64,000 nucleotides of DNA from Bradyrhizobium sp. CCGUVB4N (GTDB taxonomy: Bacteria > Pseudomonadota > Alphaproteobacteria > Rhizobiales > Xanthobacteraceae): the NCBI RefSeq assembly GCF_024199945.1, contig NZ_JANADP010000001.1, forward strand, positions 5,146,001 to 5,210,000, written 5' to 3'. Of the stretch, positions 1 to 9,422 are shown in pieces. The first letter of the stretch is position 1, and each line of letters opens with the position of its first letter. The notes below the pieces were generated by a model. The model was not told where the DNA came from, did not search any database, and saw nothing but the letters and a program-made list of their open reading frames with translations. A program made the position numbers and the translations under genes.

Positions 1-31
1 GCGAATTGGTTCGGCGAGTTGGGGACGCGAC

Positions 32-787
32 ATGAAGACTTGGGCAGTGGCTGCGATCAGCCTGTTCGCATGCGGTGCGCTTGCACCGGCCGTTGCTGCG
101 GATCTCCCGCTCTATTCCAAAGCGCCGGTGGCGCCCGTACCCGCCCTCGAATGGACCGGCGTCTATGGCGGCATCAATGGCGGCGGCGGCCTCGGCCATG
201 CCTGCTGGAGCGTTGTTGCCGTCAGCGGCGTTGCGATCAATCCGGCCGTCGGCGAAGGCTGCCACAATGCCAGCGGCGGCACGGTCGGTGCCCAGCTCGG
301 CTATCGCTGGCAGAAGGCGCACTGGGTGCTCGGCGTGGAAGGCCAGGGCAACTGGGCCGACTTCAAGGGCAGCAATGTCAGCCTGGTGCGGGCGCCGCTG
401 AACAACCGCACCAGGATCGACAGCTTTGGTCTGTTCACCGGCCAGCTCGGCTACACCGTGAACAGCGTGCTGTTCTACGGCAAGGCGGGTGCAGCGGTCG
501 CTCACGACAAATACGACGAGTTCGTTCCGGGCGTCGGCGTCGTGTCCAACACACTCAGCCAGACCCGCTGGGGCTACAGCGCAGGCTTCGGCGTGGAGTA
601 TGCCTTTGCGGAAAACTGGTCGGTCGGCGGCGAGTACGACCATCTGTTCCTCGGCCATCACGGCGGCGATCTCGCCGGCGCTGCGCTCGTTCCGCCCGGT
701 CGCACCGAGCGGATCGGCCAGGACATCGACATCGGGCTGATCCGCGTCAACTATCGCTGGGGCGGCCCGGTCGTCGCCAAATACTGA
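32..787 (+). CDS. Outer-membrane beta-barrel protein (Omp25/RopB-like family)
   Basis: A 251-residue protein predicted to sit in the outer membrane as a small porin-like beta-barrel. Residues 1-23 form a signal peptide ending in AVA before ADLP. After a short proline-rich linker comes the W-x-G-x-Y-x-G-x-N-x-G-G motif typical of the first strand of this rhizobial family. The rest alternates aromatic and glycine-rich strands, and the chain ends in a Tyr two residues after a Lys, roughly as outer-membrane strands do. Length fits the family (about 220-280). The start has no strong Shine-Dalgarno but is fixed by the signal peptide. Family call is from motif recognition; pore activity is unproven. 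Confidence 0.85.
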   Translation: MKTWAVAAISLFACGALAPAVAADLPLYSKAPVAPVPALEWTGVYGGINGGGGLGHACWSVVAVSGVAINPAVGEGCHNASGGTVGAQLGYRWQKAHWVLGVEGQGNWADFKGSNVSLVRAPLNNRTRIDSFGLFTGQLGYTVNSVLFYGKAGAAVAHDKYDEFVPGVGVVSNTLSQTRWGYSAGFGVEYAFAENWSVGGEYDHLFLGHHGGDLAGAALVPPGRTERIGQDIDIGLIRVNYRWGGPVVAKY

Positions 788-916
788 GCGAGATGCGCTC
801 CGAAAAAGGACTTCCTCCAAGGTCCTGGTCGTGCGCGGATTGCCCCAAATCCGCATCCAAGCGCGAACTAAGGGCCGGCCTTGCGCTGGCCCTTCGCTTG
901 TTCCGGACGGCGCGCT

Positions 917-938
917 ACTGCCAAGTCACTGCCAAGTC
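917..938 (+). repeat. 11-bp tandem duplication upstream of uvrA
   Basis: The 11-mer ACTGCCAAGTC occurs twice head to tail with no spacer, between the porin gene and the uvrA SOS box. It may be a chance duplication or part of a regulatory site; no known binding motif is recognised. Confidence 0.6.
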
Positions 939-996
939 TCGCCAGCGCGCCAACAATCCGTTGACGATTCGCAAGTCCCTCTGGAAATCCGTCTCC

Positions 997-1011
997 GTTC
1001 TTCCTACGTTC
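997..1011 (+). promoter_or_regulatory. LexA (SOS) box of uvrA, alphaproteobacterial type
   Basis: The sequence is GTTC, seven bases (TTCCTAC), then GTTC. This matches exactly the GTTC-N7-GTTC direct-repeat operator bound by LexA in alphaproteobacteria. It lies about 100 bp before the uvrA start, in the 322-bp gap after the porin gene, so LexA repression with DNA-damage induction is the expected control. The rest of that gap holds no recognisable gene. Confidence 0.85.
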
Positions 1012-1109
1012 GCTGGCAACCCCATCGGCGCCGATCCCGGTTCCGGGCGAAGCGCGCCTTTTATGTCGGCGCGATCGCGCACCTTTGGGATTCCTTGAGG
1101 GCAACTCGG

Positions 1110-4091
<2,982 letters not shown>

Positions 4092-4108
4092 CGTTTTGGT
4101 CTGAGGCC

Positions 4109-4138
4109 GTAGGGCGGATTAGCGAAGCGTAATCCGCC
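4109..4138. repeat. Short palindromic repeat (GGCGGATTA family)
   Basis: A perfect hairpin: GGCGGATTA, then GCGAAGC, then TAATCCGCC, preceded by GTA. It lies just after uvrA. The same arm recurs at 6937-6953. I recognise it from memory as a common intergenic palindrome of Bradyrhizobium. It could also act as a transcript end for uvrA, although there is no T-tract. Confidence 0.8.
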
Positions 4139-4182
4139 ACTGCTTATCTCGTGAAACGAGCGCGATCCGGGAAAGGACCGCC

Positions 4183-4746
4183 ATGCCCGCTGACCTCGTG
4201 CAAACCTATCGCGCCTTCGCCCACAACAATGCGTGGGCGAACCATCGCCTGCTCACCGCCTGCGCCGGTCTCAGCCAGGCCAAGTTCGAAGCCCGGCGAA
4301 CCGGCTTCTTCCCGAGCATTCAGCGCACGCTGAACCACATCTATGTCATCGATCTCTTCTACATCGATGCACTGGAGGGTGGCTGGCTCGGACCGCGCGC
4401 CTGGGCGAACGAGGTGCCCTACCCCTCGCTGTCCGTGTTGACGCCAGCCCAGGTCGCCATGGACAAGCGCCTGCTCTCCATTTGCGATGTGCTGACGCCC
4501 GAGCTTCTCGACGGCTTCGTCCGGATCAATCGCAACACATCCGTCCAGGTCGAACGCCGAGATCGGCTGCTGATGCATCTGTTCCAGCACCAGATCCATC
4601 ACCGCGGGCAGGCGCACGCCATGCTGTCGGAAACGGCCGTCGCGCCGCCTCAGCTTGATGAGTTCTTCGCGGAGGGTGAAGCGCCACTCAGGGCAGCCGA
4701 GTTCGCCGACCTCGGATGGACCGAGGAGACCGTGTGGAAATCCTAG
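4183..4746 (+). CDS. DinB-family (four-helix) metal-binding protein
   Basis: A 187-residue protein of the DinB/YfiT-like fold, a four-helix bundle that in characterised members binds a divalent metal and often carries thiol transferase activity. Candidate metal ligands are a His in the NHIY motif near residue 52 and two His residues in HQIHHRGQAH near residue 140, in the spacing typical of the fold. The N-terminal YRAFAHNNAWANHRLL helix is characteristic. No signal peptide. It follows uvrA after a palindromic repeat, so co-transcription is uncertain. Substrate unknown. Confidence 0.85.
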   Translation: MPADLVQTYRAFAHNNAWANHRLLTACAGLSQAKFEARRTGFFPSIQRTLNHIYVIDLFYIDALEGGWLGPRAWANEVPYPSLSVLTPAQVAMDKRLLSICDVLTPELLDGFVRINRNTSVQVERRDRLLMHLFQHQIHHRGQAHAMLSETAVAPPQLDEFFAEGEAPLRAAEFADLGWTEETVWKS

Positions 4747-4821
4747 AGCGGACCGGCTTCTTCTTTCCATGCCCTGTTGCGTCATATTCGACAGGGCCAG
4801 ATCACCGACCTCGATAGAGCA

Positions 4822-5145
4822 ATGCGCAGCCGAACCTATACGCTCTTCCGCAAAGCCATCCTCGCCGAGCAACAGGTGACATGCGTCTACGAGGGTCGCC
4901 ACCGCGAGCTTTGCCCGCATATCATCGGCACCAACAAGAGCGGCGAGGAAGCCGTGCTGGCCTGGCAATTTGCCGGCGAAAGCAGCGGGCCACTACCGCA
5001 ATGGCGATGTCTGAAGCTGGCCAACGTGAGCGCTGCGCAGGCCCGCGATGGCCGCTGGCACGAGGGTGGCTCTCACCGAACCACTCAGACCTGCGTCAGC
5101 AACATCGATCTTGATATCAATGTTCACGTCCGCAAGTTGCGGTGA
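4822..5145 (+). CDS. Small hypothetical protein, faintly WYL-like
   Basis: About 107 residues from the ATG start. The frame can be extended to a TTG 45 bases upstream, but that extension adds nothing conserved-looking. The core has a beta-rich pattern (VTCVYEGRHRELCPHIIG, then AVLAWQF) that loosely resembles the ligand-binding strand region of WYL-domain proteins. No DNA-binding region, signal peptide or membrane segment is visible. It could act as a stand-alone sensor domain, but function is unknown. Confidence 0.6.
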   Translation: MRSRTYTLFRKAILAEQQVTCVYEGRHRELCPHIIGTNKSGEEAVLAWQFAGESSGPLPQWRCLKLANVSAAQARDGRWHEGGSHRTTQTCVSNIDLDINVHVRKLR

Positions 5146-5261
5146 CAATTGCCGTCTATGATCGCCGGGTTGATTTCAATACGCTCATGCCGCATGGCTA
5201 TACTCGAATTCTGCCGAACAATTGCACGCCACACTGCTTGTCAGCGAACTCCCCCTCCTCC

Positions 5262-5903
5262 ATGCCCTACTCCCTCGCCATCTTTGACCTCGACGGCACC
5301 CTCGTCGACAGCTTCCCCTGGTTCCTGCGCACCATCAACGACGTTGCCGATCGCTTCGGCTTTCGCCGCGTTCGGGATGAGGATGTCGAGGGGCTACGGC
5401 ATGCCTCGACACGGGAGATTCTCTCCCGGCTCGAAGTGCCCTTGTGGAAGCTGCCGGCGATCGCGCGCCATGCGCGGCGGCTGAAGGGCGAAGCGGCGGC
5501 GGAGATTTCGCTGTTTGCGGGCGCCGAGGCGATGCTGCGGACACTCTCCGGGAACGGCATACAGCTCGCGCTGGTGACGTCGGACAGCGAGGTCAATGCG
5601 AAGGCCAAGCTCGGCGACGTCGCCTCCCTTTTCTCGCATTTCGACTGCGCGGCTTCAGTGTTCGGCAAACCGGCCAAATTCCGCCGGGTGATGCGGCGCG
5701 CCGCCGTGGAGCCGACCAAAGTCATCTCGATCGGCGATGAGGTCCGCGACATCGAGGCGGCGCGCGCGGTGGGCATCGCCTGCGGCGCGGTCAGGTGGGG
5801 TTATGCAGCGCCTGCAGCATTGCAGGCGCTTGCGCCGGACTACATGTTCACGCAGATGGATGAGATCGCGGATGCGCTCGGCCGGACGCCGGCACAAATC
5901 TGA
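5262..5903 (+). CDS. HAD-superfamily hydrolase (phosphoglycolate phosphatase-like)
   Basis: A 213-residue phosphatase of the HAD IA type. Motif I FDLDGTLVDS is at residues 7-16, with both catalytic aspartates. Motif II is the LVTSD segment, motif III the Lys of FGKPAKF, and motif IV GDEVRDIEAA. A helical cap sits between motifs I and II. The frame is open 40 codons further upstream, but the DxD motif lies close to the N-terminus in this family, so the MPYSLAIF start is preferred. Substrate cannot be read from the sequence. The nucleoside hydrolase follows 28 bp downstream on the same strand and may be co-transcribed. Confidence 0.9.
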   Translation: MPYSLAIFDLDGTLVDSFPWFLRTINDVADRFGFRRVRDEDVEGLRHASTREILSRLEVPLWKLPAIARHARRLKGEAAAEISLFAGAEAMLRTLSGNGIQLALVTSDSEVNAKAKLGDVASLFSHFDCAASVFGKPAKFRRVMRRAAVEPTKVISIGDEVRDIEAARAVGIACGAVRWGYAAPAALQALAPDYMFTQMDEIADALGRTPAQI

Positions 5904-5931
5904 AGCGCAAGAGCCCGCTGGGGAGACGGTA

Positions 5932-6858
5932 ATGACACTCACGGACGCAGCCCGCCTCAAGCTCCTCACTCCGCCGGCCGGCCGCTTGCGCGTCGTGCTC
6001 GACACCGACACTTACAACGAAATCGACGACCAGTTCGCGCTGGTGCAGATGCTGCTGTCGCCGGAGCGGTTTGACGTCGAGGCGATCTACGCCGCGCCGT
6101 TCTTCAATGCGCGTGCGGACAGTCCCGGCCACGGCATGGAGTTGAGCTATCAGGAAATCCTGCGCCTGCTGGAACGCCTGAACGTTGCGCCGGATGGCCT
6201 GGTGCATCGCGGCGTCATCGACTATGTCGGCCCCGGCAAGATGGCCCGGACAGCCCCCGCCGTAGACGACCTCGTCGCCCGGGCCCGTGCAGGCTCGCCG
6301 GACAACCCGCTCTACGTCATCGCCATCGGCGCCATCAGCAATGTCGCCTCGGCGCTTCTCAAGGCGCCCGATATCATCGACCGCACCGTGGTGGTGTGGC
6401 TCGGCGGCCATGCGCTGGAATGGCCTGACACCATCGAGTTCAACCTCAAGCAGGATGTCGGCGGCGCGCAGGTGCTGCTCGACAGCGGCGTCCCGCTTGT
6501 GCTGGTGCCGTGCAGGGGCGTTACCTCGCGCCTTCATTCGACGGTGCCGGAGATCGAGCGCTACGTCGAGCCGCATGGCAGCATCGGCGCATTCCTCGCT
6601 CAGAGGTTCAAGGAATATTCCGAGGATCACATGGGCTGGGCCAAGGAGATCTGGGACATGGCGCCGGTCGGCTGGCTGCTCAATCCATTGTGGGCGCCGA
6701 GTGTGATCATCCCTGCCCCGGTTCTCACCGATCAGATGACCTGGAGCGTCGACCGACGGCGGCACCCGATCCGCTACGTGACCTATGTGGATCGCAATCC
6801 GATCCTGAAGGATTTTTTCGTGAAGCTGCGCGATTTTGCGGCATCGAAGGTGCCGTAG
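5932..6858 (+). CDS. Nucleoside hydrolase (inosine-uridine preferring family)
   Basis: Hydrolyses the N-glycosidic bond of ribonucleosides for salvage. The 308-residue protein carries the calcium-binding aspartate cluster near its N-terminus in a variant form, DTDTYNEIDDQFAL, instead of the usual DTDPGxDDAxAL. The two trailing aspartates are kept; the Pro-Gly step is replaced by Thr-Tyr and the first acidic position by Glu. A VVWLGG segment and a later ALEWP.TIEFN stretch match the fold. The variant motif may mean altered substrate range. The start has GGGGAGA upstream. Its stop codon lies inside a palindromic repeat. Confidence 0.85.
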   Translation: MTLTDAARLKLLTPPAGRLRVVLDTDTYNEIDDQFALVQMLLSPERFDVEAIYAAPFFNARADSPGHGMELSYQEILRLLERLNVAPDGLVHRGVIDYVGPGKMARTAPAVDDLVARARAGSPDNPLYVIAIGAISNVASALLKAPDIIDRTVVVWLGGHALEWPDTIEFNLKQDVGGAQVLLDSGVPLVLVPCRGVTSRLHSTVPEIERYVEPHGSIGAFLAQRFKEYSEDHMGWAKEIWDMAPVGWLLNPLWAPSVIIPAPVLTDQMTWSVDRRRHPIRYVTYVDRNPILKDFFVKLRDFAASKVP

Positions 6859-6930
6859 GGTGAGCAAGGCGCAGCGTGCCCACCGATAGTCTCGTGGGCA
6901 CGGCGCGTTGCGCCTTTGCCCACCCTACGG
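6854..6930. repeat. Palindromic repeat (GTGGGCA / TGCCCAC family)
   Basis: A 77-bp near-palindrome with outer arms CGTAGGGTG... and ...CACCCTACGG, and inner GTGCCCAC and GTGGGCAC arms. It begins at the stop codon of the nucleoside hydrolase, so TAG is part of the repeat arm. A related, longer copy lies at 63861-64000. Confidence 0.85.
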
Positions 6931-6936
6931 CAGCGT

Positions 6937-6953
6937 GCGTTAATCCGCCCTAC
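6937..6953. repeat. Half copy of the GGCGGATTA palindrome
   Basis: GCGTTAATCCGCCCTAC is one arm of the element seen intact at 4109-4138. The CTA at its end is the reverse complement of the TAG stop of the beta-propeller gene on the minus strand. Confidence 0.7.
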
Positions 6954-7891
6954 TCCGTCTTCCGCAAGAACGCCCCGAATGCGCGCGGGCCGTCGCCGGT
7001 CTTGACCTCGCCGATCACCTTCAGCTCGGCCGCATCGATGATGTCGAGCGTGTTGCTCTCCCAGCAGGCGACGATGATGCGCTTGCCGTCGGCGGTCGCG
7101 TTGATGCCTTCGGGATAGTCGCCGACATTGATGCGCTTGACCGGCTTCAGGGTCGCGACATCGAACACGCTCACCGTGCCGCCATACTGGTCGGTGACGA
7201 AGCCGCGCCCCTGCGTCAGCGCCACCGCATAGGGGCGCATCCCGACCGGCACGCGGCCGATCTCGGTGCCGCCTGCGATATCGATCACCGAGACGTCGTT
7301 GGAGCCGACATTGGCGGTGTAGGCGCGCTTGCCCTCGGCGTCGATGGTGACACCGAACGGACGGGTGCCGACCTTGATGACCCCCTTGCGCTCGCGCGTC
7401 GCGGTGTCCACCACCGAGACGCTGTCGTCGTCGCGGTCTGCCGACAGCAGCAGCTTGCCGTCAGGCGTCACCGCGAGGCCCGATGGCGAGGCGCCGACAG
7501 CGATGCTGGCGGTCACGCTGCGCGAGGCGGCGTCGATCACCCGCACCGCAGCCGCATACCAGTCGGCGACATAGACCGTCTTGCCGTCGGGCGAGACGGC
7601 AATGCCGAGCGGCCCGCCGCCGACCTCGATACGGCCGGCGACCTGCCGCGTTGCGGCGTCCACCACCGTCACCGCCTTGGCGTCCGGGCTCGTGACATAG
7701 GCGAAGCGGCCGTCCGCGGTGACGGCCACGCCGGCCGGCTTGCCGCCGATCGGGATGGTCGCGACGCTACGCGCCGACGCGAGGTCCACGACCATCAGAT
7801 CGTCGCTGAGCTGATTGGTGACGAACGCCTCTTCGGCAGAGGCGGCGCCGGCGAGGCTGGCGGCGAGCGCCGCCAGGACCAGGGCCCGCAC
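6950..7891 (-). CDS. Periplasmic YVTN/YncE-type beta-propeller protein
   Basis: A 313-residue secreted protein with a signal peptide (residues 1-19, cleavage after ASA) and about seven blades of roughly 42 residues. Each blade carries variants of G..P.G(V/I)AV(T/S).DG and (V)YV(T/A)...(D)....VVD.AT. Such propellers act as binding scaffolds in the periplasm. Similar ones accompany PQQ-dependent dehydrogenases, but no dehydrogenase lies here. It sits 2 bp downstream of the SRPBCC gene, so the two form a tight operon. The terminal TAG lies in repeat DNA. Confidence 0.88.
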   Translation of the reverse strand: MRALVLAALAASLAGAASAEEAFVTNQLSDDLMVVDLASARSVATIPIGGKPAGVAVTADGRFAYVTSPDAKAVTVVDAATRQVAGRIEVGGGPLGIAVSPDGKTVYVADWYAAAVRVIDAASRSVTASIAVGASPSGLAVTPDGKLLLSADRDDDSVSVVDTATRERKGVIKVGTRPFGVTIDAEGKRAYTANVGSNDVSVIDIAGGTEIGRVPVGMRPYAVALTQGRGFVTDQYGGTVSVFDVATLKPVKRINVGDYPEGINATADGKRIIVACWESNTLDIIDAAELKVIGEVKTGDGPRAFGAFLRKTE

Positions 7892-7893
7892 GG

Positions 7894-8460
7894 TCAGCTT
7901 CCGCTCTCGATCTTCTTCTTCAGCGCCTCGAGGCCGGTCTGATAAAGTCCCTTCACCGCCTTGACCGCGGCTTCATCGCTCAGCTCCGGCGGCGGATCGT
8001 TGTTGGGAAAGCCCCGGTAGAACGCACCGGTCCATTCCAGCGTCGTGCCCTTGCCGTCGGCGCTCGGCGTCACCGTGAGCGTCGAGGAATAATTGGTGAC
8101 CGGCAGCACCTTCACGTCGACTTTGGTGATCCGATAGGAATAGGTCATCGCGGCGGCGTCGAACTTGTAGAGCTCCTCGTCGACGATGGCACCTCCCGTC
8201 AGGGTCAGCCGCCGCGTCGCTTCAATGTCGTTGCCCTTCTCGCCCTCGGTCTTGGTCACAGGCGGAAGCCAGCTCATGTCCTGGAAATTGCCGATCACCG
8301 CCCAGACCTTGGCCGGCGGCGCGTTGATTTCGATGGATTCCCGCACCTTCTGCCGGGTCGGTCCATGAGCCCAAGTCGGCGCAAAAGCAGCCGTCAAAGC
8401 CATTCCAGCCACCGCAAGCACCGCCACCCCGGCGATCGCCCCACCGATCGTCTTCCTCAT
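7894..8460 (-). CDS. Exported SRPBCC (START-like) protein, MxaD-like
   Basis: A 188-residue protein with a signal peptide (hydrophobic stretch about residues 8-25) followed by a polyketide-cyclase/START-like fold: I..PPAKVWAVIGNFQDMSWLPPV..., then strands ending in LEWTGAFYRGFP and a long C-terminal helix. An exported SRPBCC protein beside a beta-propeller recalls MxaD of methanol-oxidation clusters, a periplasmic helper of PQQ methanol dehydrogenase. That function is only inferred. The MRKTIGG start is used because the signal peptide begins there; the longer open frame upstream is not supported. Confidence 0.82.
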   Translation of the reverse strand: MRKTIGGAIAGVAVLAVAGMALTAAFAPTWAHGPTRQKVRESIEINAPPAKVWAVIGNFQDMSWLPPVTKTEGEKGNDIEATRRLTLTGGAIVDEELYKFDAAAMTYSYRITKVDVKVLPVTNYSSTLTVTPSADGKGTTLEWTGAFYRGFPNNDPPPELSDEAAVKAVKGLYQTGLEALKKKIESGS

Positions 8461-8599
8461 CGCGTTTCCTCGTCCTTTGACCATGCGCGACTTGAGGCGC
8501 GCTGAGGCCATGGTAACGCATTTTCGGGCCGTGGGGAGACCGCTTCGTGGCCTCGGCGTGGCGACCGCAACGCTCGCGCCCCCACAAGCCCTTGCGTCG

Positions 8600-9175
8600 C
8601 CCGGCGGGCAAAACACGCCAAACGATGGTCAATACTTCCACGGTAAAACAATTCGCTTTACTCGAATTCGGAAATACATCATATTCCGACCATCCCAACC
8701 CGGCCGAGGGGCGCTATCGCGATCGTCACGACACGCGGGATGGGACGTGGTGGACGTGGGTCACATCGGCGCGAAGGGTTTTGCAGGGCGGGCAACCGTG
8801 AGCGAGACCGTCGCGCGCACGACCGGTGTGATCGGCGTACGGCAAAATCGTGTGGTCCTGGCGCCCGGAGCCTGTGCGCCAAGTCTTGTGGTGATGCGTA
8901 TCGCCCAACCGGGTCTGCGTGTCAGCCATCTGCAAGGCGACGGGGGCAATAGTGCATCGCTCCCCGGGGAGATCACGACATAAGCCGTCAAACCACTGCG
9001 CAGGGAAGGCCGGATGTTTGGCTTCACCTGTATGCCGCTGTGCAGCCTCTTGTAGCGCAACCTTCGCACAGTGGACCGCGGGTGCCAGCCGGCACCCGGT
9101 CTTCCCTGCGCCCTCGGCACTTTTGAGGGCGGTGACGACCGCAAAGCTCGGGCACGGCGCGCCGCGAGGATGAGA
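8600..9175. repeat. Large dispersed non-coding repeat, Bradyrhizobium type
   Basis: Between the SRPBCC and DUF1217 genes, 962 bp carry no convincing gene. Six-frame translations of the middle part give peptides such as KSAEGAGKTGCRLAP and HTGEAKHPAFPAQWF. I remember these as spurious hypothetical ORFs that recur many times in Bradyrhizobium genomes, so I read this as one copy of a large dispersed repeat. Boundaries are approximate. The stretch 9176-9422 is AT-richer and presumably holds the promoter of the downstream gene; no clear promoter motif is recognised. Confidence 0.6.
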
Positions 9176-9422
9176 GTCTGTGTCCGCAATCCCAAGATGT
9201 TGATTAAAACACGAAGCTTGCGGGTGGCTTGCTAAGCAGGTCCGCGCGATGCGGCACTTGGGCGCAAGCGACACCTAAAGTTGTTACCCAGAATCGCAGC
9301 AATGAATTGTAACAATGTTTCTGTCTGCTGGCATGAGGCCAGTCCCTGCCTTGCGACCCGGCAATGATTGACGGACGTCCAGGACCCTCCGACAAGCCCC
9401 GCCGAGCCGTCAGGAATTCCCC

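Noticed and set aside
831..1109. 93-codon upstream extension of uvrA
   Set aside because: Contains the SOS box and shadow-like residues; UvrA proteins begin near MDEVIKAK.
8726..9274. 182-codon minus-strand frame in the large intergenic region
   Set aside because: Resembles peptides of a dispersed non-coding repeat remembered from Bradyrhizobium; several frames look equally protein-like, and there is no credible start signal.
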